The notes under the pieces: generated by a model | Told to the model about the DNA's origin: nothing | Databases searched by the model: none | The model's input: the letters and a program-made list of their open reading frames with translations, nothing else | In this document: positions 29,952 through 39,164 of the stretch, in pieces | Layout: each line of letters begins with the position of its first letter | How positions within the stretch are numbered: the stretch's first letter is position 1 | Position numbers and translations under genes: made by a program | Assembly: GCF_963676275.1 (NCBI RefSeq) | Contig: NZ_OY781091.1 | Coordinates: 4,545,001-4,609,000 of the forward strand | Origin: an uncultured Cohaesibacter sp. | GTDB lineage: Bacteria; Pseudomonadota; Alphaproteobacteria; Rhizobiales; Cohaesibacteraceae | Length of the DNA: 64,000 nucleotides | Direction: 5' to 3'

Positions 29952-31280
29952 TTAATTTACCATCCACAACACGAGGTTCGGGAAGGAAAGCATGATGGCC
30001 AGAACGGTCAACTGCATCAGAATGAAGGGCCACAGGGAGGCGAAGATATCGCCCAGAGTGATCTCCGGTGGCGCAACACCCTTGAGATAAAAGGCCGCAG
30101 GACCAAATGGCGGGCTGAGAAAAGAAACCTGCATATTGATCGCGAACAGCACGCCGAACCAGATCGGATCATAGCCCAGCTGGGTGATGATCGGCACGAA
30201 GATCGGCAGGGTCAGCATGGCAATGCCAATCCAGTCAAGAAACAGGCCAAGGATCAGCAGGATCAGCATCATCACCAGAATGATCACCACAGGCGCAGCA
30301 TCAAGCCCGAGAATCGTATTTGAAACGAAACGGTTGCCGCCCATGAGGTTATAGACCCCCACCAGCGTCGCCGCGCCAACACCGATCCAGACGATCATGC
30401 CGCAAGTGGTCATGGTCTGCATCACGCTCTGATGAATGAGCTTGAAATCCAGCTCACGTCGAATGGCCGTCGCGGCGATCACACCGAACACGCCCATCGC
30501 TGCGGCTTCTGTTACCGAGGCGATACCGGCATAGATGGTTCCCAACACCATGAAGGCGATGGCCGCAGGCAGCAGAATCGACTTGATCGCCTGTCGCCGC
30601 GCCACCTTGCGCTCTTCAGGCGGCATCGGCGGCATGGGAGGTGCAAGCTCGGGATTGATAAGGCAGCGCCCCAACACATAGGCCATATATAACCCGGCCA
30701 GCATGACGCCGGGAATGATGGCTGCAGTGAACAGATCGGCAATGGAAACCGAGGCAATGAGGCCATAGATGATCAGCACGATGGACGGCGGGATCATGGT
30801 TCCGAGCGAACCACCACCGCAAACCACGCCGATGGCGATCTTGCGGTCATAGCCCAGACGCAGCATCTGCGGCAGGGCAAGGATGCCCAGCAAAACGATT
30901 TCGCCACCGATGATGCCGGACATGGCGGCCAGAAAGACCGAGACGATCAGCGTCTGGATCGCCACCCCGCCCGGCAATCGACCGGCCAGAACGCGCATAC
31001 CCGAAAACAGATCCTTGGCTATCCCCGATCGATCCAGCAGCGACGCCATGAAGACGAACATCGGCACCGCGACAAGGGAATATTCCGTGACAAAGCCATA
31101 GACGCGGCTGATGACGAGAGGAATGGCGTTGGGACCAAACCAGCCGACGGTGAAGACCAGCGCCACCAAACCGGTAACGAAGGCCAGAGGAAGGCCGGTG
31201 AGCAGCAACAGAAAGATGCTCCCGACAAGGACATAAGTGCCCCATTCAATGCCCAGGGCTTGCAGGCCAAGTCCGCCCAT
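29952..31280 (-). CDS. TRAP transporter large permease (DctM)
   Basis: A 442-residue, about 12-helix membrane protein of the ion-transporter superfamily. It has conserved TRAP-M motifs PMFVFMASLLDRSGIA, GGGSLGTMIPPSIVLIIYG, DWIGIAMLTLPIFVPI and FAINMQVSFLSPPFGPAAFYL. It performs sodium-coupled uptake with the small subunit and binding protein encoded upstream. The 3' neighbour is dgoD, so sugar acids such as galactonate or gluconate are the likely cargo. Confidence 0.95.
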   Translation of the reverse strand: MGGLGLQALGIEWGTYVLVGSIFLLLLTGLPLAFVTGLVALVFTVGWFGPNAIPLVISRVYGFVTEYSLVAVPMFVFMASLLDRSGIAKDLFSGMRVLAGRLPGGVAIQTLIVSVFLAAMSGIIGGEIVLLGILALPQMLRLGYDRKIAIGVVCGGGSLGTMIPPSIVLIIYGLIASVSIADLFTAAIIPGVMLAGLYMAYVLGRCLINPELAPPMPPMPPEERKVARRQAIKSILLPAAIAFMVLGTIYAGIASVTEAAAMGVFGVIAATAIRRELDFKLIHQSVMQTMTTCGMIVWIGVGAATLVGVYNLMGGNRFVSNTILGLDAAPVVIILVMMLILLILGLFLDWIGIAMLTLPIFVPIITQLGYDPIWFGVLFAINMQVSFLSPPFGPAAFYLKGVAPPEITLGDIFASLWPFILMQLTVLAIMLSFPNLVLWMVN

Positions 31281-31282
31281 GA

Positions 31283-31861
31283 TCAGCGCTCCCCACTATT
31301 CTTGTTGTCATGAAGAGCCCGGATCGCCTTGATGACATGCAGGATGGACTGCACCGCCATGATCGTGAGGGCCATGAGGATGATACCCTTGGTCAGGGCC
31401 GGAAATGGCGGATTCCAGCTGGTGCCGGAGCGCTCCAGCTGCCATGCACCGGAAGGATTGTGCGATGCCCGCCAGAAAAGGACAAAGGCGGCATAGGACA
31501 TGGCAATGGAAAACAGGAAGGTGACGACGCTGTTGAAGACATCGAGCTTTTTACGGGTGGCTTCGGACACCGTATCATAGATGATGCGCACCCGGATATG
31601 CTTGTCGCGCGCAAGGGCAATCGGACCACCAAGGGCAAAGATGATCGCGATCATGAAGACCGTGCTCTCATGCACCCAGGATGTCGGACTGTCGAAGACA
31701 TACCGGCTGATGACTTCCGTGACGCTGATCGCCATGGCCAGAAAGACCAGCCAGGCCAGACCGCGCCCGCACCAGTCGATGGCGCCATCAAGCGATGTGC
31801 GGATCTCCCCATCCACGCCAGCCGGTTCAGGCGAGGCGGGAGTGTTGGAATCAATTGACAT
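31283..31861 (-). CDS. TRAP transporter small permease (DctQ)
   Basis: About 192 residues with four predicted membrane helices and the DctQ motif VTEVISRYVFDSPTSWVHESTVFM. An approximately 30-residue polar N-terminus precedes the first helix. A longer in-frame start exists, but the ATG used (MSIDSNTP) lies in the spacer after dctP and gives a normal length. It ends 2 bases before the large permease start. Confidence 0.92.
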   Translation of the reverse strand: MSIDSNTPASPEPAGVDGEIRTSLDGAIDWCGRGLAWLVFLAMAISVTEVISRYVFDSPTSWVHESTVFMIAIIFALGGPIALARDKHIRVRIIYDTVSEATRKKLDVFNSVVTFLFSIAMSYAAFVLFWRASHNPSGAWQLERSGTSWNPPFPALTKGIILMALTIMAVQSILHVIKAIRALHDNKNSGER

Positions 31862-31980
31862 TTGAGAAACTTTCGCGAGGATCGGCCATGCGGCGCATCT
31901 CATCGGGACGCGCCAGACGTGACACCAGAAATCAGGCATCTGCCCGGCGGAACAGGCCCGCCGGACAGGTTAGGGCATTT

Positions 31981-33015
31981 TTACATCAGGTTCCGTTTCG
32001 TCAGGAAGACAACGACCGAGTCATAGACCTTCTGGGTCAGTTCGTTCTTCTTGGCCCAGTTGGACCATTCTTCCTTGGCGATGTTGCGGAACTTCTTGCG
32101 CTCTTCCGGTGCCATATCGATGATTTCGATATTCGGATCCTTGCGCGCTTCCTCAACAGCATCCAGATCGCGCGCCTTCAGCTTGAAGACCAGATCATAG
32201 GCCAGATTATTGGTAGCCACTTCCATATCGGTCTTGATGTCTTCAGGCAGACCATCCCAGATTTCCTTATTGATGGAAACGGCAACCATCGGCAGGGAAT
32301 GGAAGCCCGGATAGTTCGGATAGCGGGCGAACTGATGCAGTCCCTGAGCCTGGTTGGTCGAGAAGACGGTATAGTCGGCAGCGTCAATCACACCTTTTTC
32401 AAGCCCCGTATAGACTTCCGAACCCGGCAGGTTGACAGGTGAAGCCCCGGCCTTGGAGAAGATCTCATAGACCATGCCTTCCGGCGCACGAACCTTGAGG
32501 CCCTTCAGGTCTGCCACCGTGCGGATCGGTTTCTTGGTCACGAAGGCTTCAAGACCGGTGGCAGCAGCCCCGATCAGATGCACATTATAGGGCTCGACCA
32601 ACTCGTTATAGAGCTCTTCACCACCGCCATATTTCATATATTCCAGAAATTCCAGCGGATCACCCCATGCGCCGACAAGGTTGCCCAGCATGGAAAACGC
32701 AGGATCGATACCGGAGAAATAGCTCGGGTCGGTCAAATGACCCTGCAGGATACCGGAACGAACCGCATCAAGGGTCTGGTTATGGGGCACCACGGCACCG
32801 GTGGGAAGAATCTCGATTTTGACGCGACCAGACGTCATCTTCTCGATATTCTCTGCCCATTGTTTCTTGATTTCAAACTGGGGCTCACCGGTATTTTCCG
32901 AAGTCTGGAAAGTCCATTCATACTCGGCAGCGATACCCTGATTGGCCATGATCAGGCCAACAGCTGCACCAATGAACAACCCTCCGGTTGCACGCAGCAA
33001 TTTCGACAGGTTCAT
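31981..33015 (-). CDS. TRAP transporter periplasmic binding protein (DctP)
   Basis: A 344-residue protein with an N-terminal signal peptide (about residues 1-29) and the DctP fold. The carboxylate-binding Arg is expected in LKGLKVRAPEGMVYEIF, and SEVYTGLEKGVIDAADYT is the family motif. GGAGG with 6 bases spacing precedes the ATG. A sugar-acid ligand is inferred from the dgo, gnd and gntK genes in the same operon. Confidence 0.94.
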   Translation of the reverse strand: MNLSKLLRATGGLFIGAAVGLIMANQGIAAEYEWTFQTSENTGEPQFEIKKQWAENIEKMTSGRVKIEILPTGAVVPHNQTLDAVRSGILQGHLTDPSYFSGIDPAFSMLGNLVGAWGDPLEFLEYMKYGGGEELYNELVEPYNVHLIGAAATGLEAFVTKKPIRTVADLKGLKVRAPEGMVYEIFSKAGASPVNLPGSEVYTGLEKGVIDAADYTVFSTNQAQGLHQFARYPNYPGFHSLPMVAVSINKEIWDGLPEDIKTDMEVATNNLAYDLVFKLKARDLDAVEEARKDPNIEIIDMAPEERKKFRNIAKEEWSNWAKKNELTQKVYDSVVVFLTKRNLM

Positions 33016-33035
33016 ATGAGTCCTCCTTGCTCATT

Positions 33036-33055
33036 TGCCGGCCTCCTCGCCGGCA
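33036..33055 (-). repeat. Hairpin between GntR and dctP genes
   Basis: TGCCGGC and GCCGGCA form a perfect 7-bp stem around a 6-base loop. On the transcribed strand the loop reads GAGGAG. It lies 20 bases before the dctP start. It could limit read-through from the regulator gene or protect the dctP message; no T-run follows. Confidence 0.5.
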
Positions 33056-33114
33056 TTTTGATAAACGCGTCGAGAAATGAGCCCCCTTCAGAATCCCTCC
33101 ACCATCAAAAGCTT

Positions 33115-33876
33115 TCAGGTTTCTTTCTCTCCCGGGGTTTCCTCAAATCCCAAATCATAGCCGGTCTGCGACAGAATGCGCGTAGCAGCCACTTGTGCAG
33201 CCTCGGAATCTCGCATCCGGATGGCTTCCATCAATCGGCGATGGCGCTCCAGACTCTCGCGCAGCTCCTCGGCTGTTTCGTTACTGGTCTTGATGACCAG
33301 CAAAATTGCCGGACGCAGGATATGAACGATCTGCGCCCAAACCAGATTATGTGTTGCCCGATAGATCGCCTCGTGAAAGGCAATATCGGCATTGGAAAAG
33401 CACTCCCGCTCGCCAAGCGAAGCGCGCCGTTCCCAGTTCGCCTCCATAATGTTGAAGGCATCCTCCATGGCCAGAAGATCACGGGCTGTCGCCCGCTTGG
33501 CGGCCAGATGCGCGATCAGCGGCTCGGTGGTGCAGCGAAACTCGAACACATCATGCAGAACGCCAAGATTGGGCGCGGCATAGTCGGCAATCCACTGGCT
33601 CACCTGACTGTCGAGAAAATTCCATTCCCGAAATTCCTGCACCGTGGTTCCGCGACCGGCGCGACGCGCCACAATACCGAGCGTTTCCAGCATCTGTAGC
33701 GCCGAACGCACCGAAGCCCGACTGATCTGATGGGTGGTGGCAAGTTCCGTTTCCGCAGGCAGTGTCTCCCCGGGCGCAAGAGAGCCATCAAAAATAAGCT
33801 TGGCAAGCTGGTCGGCGAGCTGATTGCCGACAGCCTTGGAGCCGCCTGTCTTTGATATTTCCGCTGCGTTATTCAT
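33115..33876 (-). CDS. GntR-family (FadR/FCD) regulator of the sugar-acid operon
   Basis: A 253-residue regulator with an N-terminal winged helix (LPAETELATTHQISRASVRSALQMLETLGIV) and a C-terminal FCD helical domain (FEFRCTTEPLIAHLAAKR, NADIAFHEAIYRATHN with the likely metal-binding Asp/His residues). It is upstream of the TRAP and dgo genes, 99 bases before dctP, and should repress them in the absence of galactonate or a pathway intermediate. Three TGTCTGA half-sites lie in front of it. Confidence 0.92.
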   Translation of the reverse strand: MNNAAEISKTGGSKAVGNQLADQLAKLIFDGSLAPGETLPAETELATTHQISRASVRSALQMLETLGIVARRAGRGTTVQEFREWNFLDSQVSQWIADYAAPNLGVLHDVFEFRCTTEPLIAHLAAKRATARDLLAMEDAFNIMEANWERRASLGERECFSNADIAFHEAIYRATHNLVWAQIVHILRPAILLVIKTSNETAEELRESLERHRRLMEAIRMRDSEAAQVAATRILSQTGYDLGFEETPGEKET

Positions 33877-34422
33877 TTTGTCGCTCCGCTCATTGTCTGA
33901 TTAAGCTAATTCAATTGTCTGACATTTGCAATACAAAATCAGACATTAATACAAAGGTGTCAGTCCGGAAGACATGGCAGCACATAATCCAGAGCCTCGC
34001 CCGCCGGAAGGCAATCAATAGCGCAAGCAGACATTGAACACTAGAGAATCTCGGCACCCGCATATGCCAAATGATGCCAAATCCGCCCGGACCCGAGCTT
34101 TGCCAGCCATTGCAAAAATAAGGAATAAATACCTGAAATCACGTAAGAAATATGAAAATTCAGAAACAAAACATCATATTCAAACCAGTTTATTCTTTAC
34201 AACCCTGAAGTTACGAACAACTACCGATTGACAGTCTTTTCAATTAGCGCAAGAGACGTAACCAGTATTTTCAGTATCGGATATGTGGCCTTCATATTGA
34301 AACGAAGGCTTCTGGATTGTTGTCGCCCAGACCGTGCAATCCGCTCGATCTGGGAAATTGACCCTCCGGCTTTTGCCACTCACCAAATTTGCATTTTCAG
34401 CTTTTTCCAACGCAGGTATAAA
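33877..34422. other. AT-rich spacer between the GntR and RTX1 genes
   Basis: About 545 bases without a credible gene. The left 70 bases hold the GntR half-sites. The remainder, up to the RTX1 start, is markedly more AT-rich than the neighbouring genes and should contain the RTX1 promoter. A short open frame near 34034-34231 starts with TTG, lacks a ribosome site and shows no recognisable features. Confidence 0.6.
33894..33945. promoter_or_regulatory. GntR operator cluster (three TGTCTGA half-sites)
   Basis: TGTCTGA occurs at 33894-33900 and 33916-33922 in the same orientation, and inverted (TCAGACA) at 33939-33945, spaced 22 and 23 bases, about two helical turns each. The middle copy extends to TTGTCTGACA, which carries the GT-N3-AC core of FadR-type operators. 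Position, in front of the regulator gene, suggests autoregulation and operon control. Confidence 0.65.
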
Positions 34423-37182
34423 ATGGCTCAGGTAACTTATTACGAAGCAGCATCAGACCGCGACATCGTCGTGGACGCGATGGACGACGGAACCGTCATC
34501 ACGATGAACAGCACCACGATCTCCATCTATAATACGGATGGCACGATCCTGACGCTGACCGGATCCGGCATCACCTACCAGTATGTTGATGGAGAGAAAG
34601 ACGTCACCGGTGGCACGATCACAAGCATTGAGCTGACAACGGCGGATGGCGAAACCATCATCAGCATTTCGGATTTCTCCTATGATCTGCTTCCCTTCAT
34701 CACTGCAATGAACGAGGTGGACTGGGATGCATCGGCATTCGATTGCGACACTTCATTCAACTATCTCTACACCCAGATCCTGTCTGGTGCCGATACGATT
34801 GATGCATCCGATGCCATAGGAACGGAGACAAATCCGATCGTATTGCATGGTGAAGTGGGCGCCGATACCATCACCGGCGGCGATGGCGTCGACCTCATCT
34901 ATGGCTACACGGGCAATGACACGATCGATGGCGGAAGCGGCAACGACACCATCTATGGCGGCGCTGGCAGCGATATCATCGACGGTGGTGACGGCGACGA
35001 CATTCTCTATGGTGGCGCGGGCAATGACACCCTCTATGCGGGGTCCGGCGAAGACGAGCTCTATGGTGGAGCAGGCAATGATACCTTCTATGTCCAGACG
35101 GTCTCCTCTGATGATGATGACAATCTGATTGTCACCGGCACCGGCAATGACACCATCATTCTGGAAAATGAAGCCGCCTATGTCACCCTCGACTATTCTT
35201 CTTTTGGCAGCGCGATTGATGCCGACCTGTCGGCAGGCACAATCACGGCAACCAACAAGACCGATACCATCCAATTCAATGGTGGCGACGTCGATCGCAT
35301 TTATGGCACCGCTTACGATGATACAATCACCGCCGATGATCAGGGCGTGATGATGATCGGCCTCGACGGCTCCGATACCTTTATCGGCGGTGCAGGGGAA
35401 GACACCGTCTTCTACTATTACGACTATTTCAATGGCGGCACATCCGCAGTGACCGTCAATCTCGCCACCGGCACGGCAACCGACGGCTGGGGCAATACCG
35501 ACACCCTGTCCAGTATCGATACCGTCCGCGGCAGTATTCTTGACGACACCTTTATCGGCTCTGATGCTGATGAAACATTCCTCGGCCTGGCTGGTAACGA
35601 CACGATAGATGGTGGCGCAGGTTTCGACATCATCGATTACCACAGAGACACCTACTATTCGGACGTAGATGACGAAACCGGCTCCTCCGGCGTCACCGTC
35701 AATCTCGCAACCGGCACGGCAACCGACGGCTATGGCGATACCGACACCTTCACAAATATCGAAGGCGCCAAAGGCACAAGCTATGATGACACGCTGATCG
35801 GCTCTTCCGTCGCCAACACGCTGGTCGGCAAGGCAGGCAATGACACGCTTTCCGGTGCCGCAGGCAATGACACCCTCAATGGCGGCGATGGCAACGATAT
35901 CCTCAAGGGCGGTTCAGGTGTCGACACCATGACAGGTGGCGCGGGCAACGACGTCTATTATGTCGACAATGCAAAGGATTCCATCACCGAACTGTCTGGC
36001 GAGGGCACGGATCTTGTCTATAGCTACGCCAGCTACAATTTGCGCAACAACAGCCAGTTTATCGAGAAAATCACCCTTCTGGGATCTGGCAACATCAATG
36101 CCACCGGCAACATGCAAGCCAACACGATGAGAGGCAACAGCGGCGCCAACCATCTTAATGGGCTGGCAGGTGCCGATGTGATCTCGGGTCTCGGCGGCAA
36201 CGACACCCTCAATGGTGGCGATGGTAACGATACCCTCTACGGCAACCTCGGCAACGATACTCTGAATGGCAACACCGGTATCGACAAGCTGTTCGGCGGC
36301 GATGGCAGCGACACGCTCAATGGCGGCGTTGGCAATGACATCCTCAATGGCGGTGCTGGCGACGATATCCTGCATGGCAACCAGAATAACGACACCCTGA
36401 ATGGCAATGACGGGGTCGACAAGCTGTTCGGCGATCTGGGCAACGACACGCTCTTTGGCGGCGCTGGCAACGACATTCTCAACGGCGGCACCGGCAACGA
36501 TATCCTGCATGGCAACCAGAATAACGACACCCTGAATGGCAATGACGGGGTCGACAAGCTGTTCGGCGATCTGGGCAACGACACGCTCTTTGGCGGCGCT
36601 GGCAACGACATTCTCAACGGTGGCGCTGGCAATGACATCCTGCATGGCAACCAGAATAACGACACCCTTTATGGCGGTGCCGGAACCGACAAACTGTTCG
36701 GCGAACTGGGCAACGACAAGCTGTTCGGCGGCGCAGGCAATGACATCCTCAATGGCGGTGTTGGCAATGACACGCTCAATGGTGGCGATGGCAACGACAC
36801 ACTCTATGCCGGCGCTGGCAGCGATATCCTCAATGGTGGCGCAGGAACAGACAGCATGTATGCTGGCAATGACAATGCTGTAGACACATTCGTCTTCACC
36901 AGCGTCAGTGACAGCAGCGCAAGCGGAGATCATGATATGCTCTATGCCTTTGACAGCGGCGAGGATGTCATCGACCTGTCCGGCATTGATGCCTCCAGCA
37001 CCACCGCTGCCAATGACAGCTTCACCTTTGCAGGCACCTCGGCGGAAGCCAATGCGGTCTGGTATGAAACGAGCGGCTCGGATCTGCTGGTTTATGCCGA
37101 CACCAACGGCGATGCGATTGCCGACTTTGAAATCCAGTTGGTACACACCAGTTCGGTGACCGAAGCGGACTTCATCCTTTAA
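34423..37182 (+). CDS. RTX calcium-binding protein, type I secretion substrate (RTX1)
   Basis: About 919 residues, strongly acidic, no cysteine-rich or catalytic motif recognised. GGxGxDxUx nonapeptides form blocks at about residues 141-224, 456-510 and 566-816. Between them lie two copies of a VTVNLATGTATDG module (about residues 340 and 425). The last 100 residues form the secretion domain (FDSGEDVIDLSGIDA, terminal DFIL). Secretion is expected through the ABC exporter and fusion protein encoded just downstream. The start MAQVTYYE follows GCAGGT; the longer in-frame reading has no support. N-terminal 140 residues match no family I know; a structural or adhesive role is possible. Confidence 0.88.
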   Translation: MAQVTYYEAASDRDIVVDAMDDGTVITMNSTTISIYNTDGTILTLTGSGITYQYVDGEKDVTGGTITSIELTTADGETIISISDFSYDLLPFITAMNEVDWDASAFDCDTSFNYLYTQILSGADTIDASDAIGTETNPIVLHGEVGADTITGGDGVDLIYGYTGNDTIDGGSGNDTIYGGAGSDIIDGGDGDDILYGGAGNDTLYAGSGEDELYGGAGNDTFYVQTVSSDDDDNLIVTGTGNDTIILENEAAYVTLDYSSFGSAIDADLSAGTITATNKTDTIQFNGGDVDRIYGTAYDDTITADDQGVMMIGLDGSDTFIGGAGEDTVFYYYDYFNGGTSAVTVNLATGTATDGWGNTDTLSSIDTVRGSILDDTFIGSDADETFLGLAGNDTIDGGAGFDIIDYHRDTYYSDVDDETGSSGVTVNLATGTATDGYGDTDTFTNIEGAKGTSYDDTLIGSSVANTLVGKAGNDTLSGAAGNDTLNGGDGNDILKGGSGVDTMTGGAGNDVYYVDNAKDSITELSGEGTDLVYSYASYNLRNNSQFIEKITLLGSGNINATGNMQANTMRGNSGANHLNGLAGADVISGLGGNDTLNGGDGNDTLYGNLGNDTLNGNTGIDKLFGGDGSDTLNGGVGNDILNGGAGDDILHGNQNNDTLNGNDGVDKLFGDLGNDTLFGGAGNDILNGGTGNDILHGNQNNDTLNGNDGVDKLFGDLGNDTLFGGAGNDILNGGAGNDILHGNQNNDTLYGGAGTDKLFGELGNDKLFGGAGNDILNGGVGNDTLNGGDGNDTLYAGAGSDILNGGAGTDSMYAGNDNAVDTFVFTSVSDSSASGDHDMLYAFDSGEDVIDLSGIDASSTTAANDSFTFAGTSAEANAVWYETSGSDLLVYADTNGDAIADFEIQLVHTSSVTEADFIL
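36367..36771 (+). repeat. 135-bp tandem repeats inside RTX1
   Basis: Three 135-base units (45 codons, five nonapeptides) start at 36367, 36502 and 36637. The first two are identical except for a few third-position-type changes in their last 18 bases. The third has diverged in its middle. This indicates a recent in-frame duplication. Confidence 0.9.
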
Positions 37183-37217
37183 AGGCAACCGGCAAGACCG
37201 GTCTTAACGATTAAAAC

Positions 37218-37261
37218 AGAAAGCGGCTCCACTTTTATCAGTGGACTCGCTTTCTTCTTTT
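37218..37261 (+). terminator. Terminator after RTX1
   Basis: AGAAAGCG-gc-TCCAC pairs with GTGGA-ct-CGCTTTCT around an 8-base loop, followed by TCTTTT. It lies 36 bases after the RTX1 stop, so the exporter genes downstream probably have their own promoter in the AT-rich 37262-37445 spacer or depend on read-through. Confidence 0.75.
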
Positions 37262-37445
37262 GGTTTTATTACAATAATAAACAAATCTGACTGTTAGATG
37301 ATTTATTTGAATCATTGAAATCAGCAGATCTACTAATAGCAACTGCTTTGTAGCAATTGACTTTCCTTTCATTGTCTCGCATGGAACATGCAGGGCAAAT
37401 ATTTTATTTTGTAATTAAGGTATAACCTCTCAATGGAGGTATCTT

Positions 37446-39158
37446 GTGCCGAGAACACATTCAAAGCCACAAAAGAAAAGCGTTCATTTTTTCAAGAATA
37501 CAGGCTGGATATGGCTTGGAGTTGGCCTGCTCAGCGCCATCATCAATATTCTGATGCTGACCGGCCCGTTTTTCATGCTGCAAGTATATGACCGGGTACT
37601 GTCAAGCAACTCTGTTCCCACATTGGTTGTTCTGGGCATCATTGCCATTACACTCTATTCCTTCTACGGCATTCTCGATATTCTGCGCAGCAGAATCCTG
37701 TTGCGGATCGGCCAGTATGTTGATGCGCGCATGTCCGAAAGCGTTTACAGGGCCTCATCGACCGCCCCCATCATCACAGGCTCCAATGCCGCCTCAGTGC
37801 GCCCGGTGACAGATCTTGACAAGATCAGGCAGTTTCTTTCCAGCCCCGGCCCCGCCGCCCTGTTTGACAGTCCCTGGATGCCTTTCTATCTGTTCATCGT
37901 CTATCTGTTTCATCCCATTCTTGGCCTCATCGGCCTGGTCGGCGCAATCATCATCGGCATCCTGATTGCCCTCAATGAATGGCTCTCCAGAACTCCCATA
38001 AAAGATGCCGCCCGCGAAGCGGCGGTCCGTCATGAACTGGTTGAATCCTCCAGAAGCAATGCAGAAGTGTCGAAAGCCATGGGCATGTTCGGTGATCTGC
38101 AACTGCGCTGGAGCAGGAATAACGAGAAATATCTGCTCAAGCAGAAAATCGCCGCCGACAGGAACGGCTTTTTCACGTCCGCAACAAAGACAATCCGCCT
38201 CATGCTGCAATCCACCATCCTCGGCGTCGGGGCGTGGCTCGCCATACAGCATGAAATCACGGCAGGCACCATGGTTGCCGGTTCCATCATGGTCTCAAGA
38301 GCCCTCTCGCCCATCGAGCTGGCAATCAGCCAGTGGCGCGCCTTTGTCGGCGCCCGCCAGTCCCATGCCCATCTGATTGAATTGATGAGCAATATGCCCG
38401 ACCATGATGTCGAGCTGGAGCTGCCCATTCCGCAGAAAATGGTCACCGTGGAGCAGGCAAGTTGCGCTCCGGTCGGCAGCCGCAAGGCCTTTGTCGCCCC
38501 GCTTTCCATGCGCCTCAATGCCGGACAGGCCCTCGGCATCATTGGTCCTTCCGGATCCGGCAAATCCACCTTGGCCAAATGCATGGTCGGCATTATCCCG
38601 GCGCTGAGCGGCGCCATTCGTTTTGACGGATCAGAACTCAGCCATTGGGCGGAAGACAAGCACAAGCATATCATCGGCTATCTGCCGCAGGATTTGCAGC
38701 TGTTTCATGGCACTGTGGCGCAAAATATCGCCCGTTTCGACAAGGATGCCTCTTCCGAAGCGATCATCGAGGCGGCACAGCTGGCAGACCTGCATGACAT
38801 GATCTCGCGCCTGCCGGATGGATATGACACCATCATCGGCCCTGCCGGTTACTCTCTTTCCGGCGGCCAGATGCAACGCATCGCCCTTGCCCGCGCGCTT
38901 TATGGCAATCCGTTCCTCGTTGTCCTCGACGAGCCCAATTCCAGCCTAGACAATCAGGGCGAAGGGGCTCTCACCAAGGCCCTTTTCGCCATGAAGAAGA
39001 AGGGCTCCGTGGTCATCGTCATCGCCCATCGGCCGAGCGCCCTTGCTGCGGTCGACTATGTGCTTTGCCTCGATGAAGGGCAGGTAAAAGCCATTGGCCC
39101 CAAGAATGAGGTCCTTGCCAAGGTTCTCTCGCCTGTTGCCGCAAAGGGGGTTGCATAA
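37446..39158 (+). CDS. Type I secretion system ABC exporter (PrtD-like permease/ATPase)
   Basis: 570 residues: a membrane domain (about residues 20-310) and an ABC domain with Walker A GPSGSGKST (367-375), signature LSGGQMQRIALARAL and Walker B FLVVLDEPNSSLD. There is no C39-like N-terminal domain, which places it in the PrtD/AprD group that exports RTX proteins with C-terminal signals. The start is GTG with GGAGG six bases before. Next gene, 6 bases on, is the fusion protein. The outer-membrane TolC partner is not in this window. Confidence 0.93.
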   Translation: MPRTHSKPQKKSVHFFKNTGWIWLGVGLLSAIINILMLTGPFFMLQVYDRVLSSNSVPTLVVLGIIAITLYSFYGILDILRSRILLRIGQYVDARMSESVYRASSTAPIITGSNAASVRPVTDLDKIRQFLSSPGPAALFDSPWMPFYLFIVYLFHPILGLIGLVGAIIIGILIALNEWLSRTPIKDAAREAAVRHELVESSRSNAEVSKAMGMFGDLQLRWSRNNEKYLLKQKIAADRNGFFTSATKTIRLMLQSTILGVGAWLAIQHEITAGTMVAGSIMVSRALSPIELAISQWRAFVGARQSHAHLIELMSNMPDHDVELELPIPQKMVTVEQASCAPVGSRKAFVAPLSMRLNAGQALGIIGPSGSGKSTLAKCMVGIIPALSGAIRFDGSELSHWAEDKHKHIIGYLPQDLQLFHGTVAQNIARFDKDASSEAIIEAAQLADLHDMISRLPDGYDTIIGPAGYSLSGGQMQRIALARALYGNPFLVVLDEPNSSLDNQGEGALTKALFAMKKKGSVVIVIAHRPSALAAVDYVLCLDEGQVKAIGPKNEVLAKVLSPVAAKGVA

Positions 39159-39164
39159 CACATC

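Noticed and set aside
34034-34231. A 65-codon frame upstream of RTX1
   Set aside because: TTG start, no ribosome site, AT-rich composition and no recognisable feature.
34228-34422. N-terminal extension of RTX1
   Set aside because: It lacks a ribosome site, is basic and hydrophobic unlike the acidic protein, and the ATG at 34423 is preceded by GCAGGT.
36367-36771. Regularly spaced repeats that might suggest a CRISPR array
   Set aside because: Units are contiguous, 135 bases long, in frame and encode RTX nonapeptides; there are no unique spacers and no cas genes.
34753-37188. Long minus-strand open frames opposite RTX1
   Set aside because: They arise from the repetitive GGxGxD codons read backwards; translated products are Val/Ile/Ala-rich repeats without sense.
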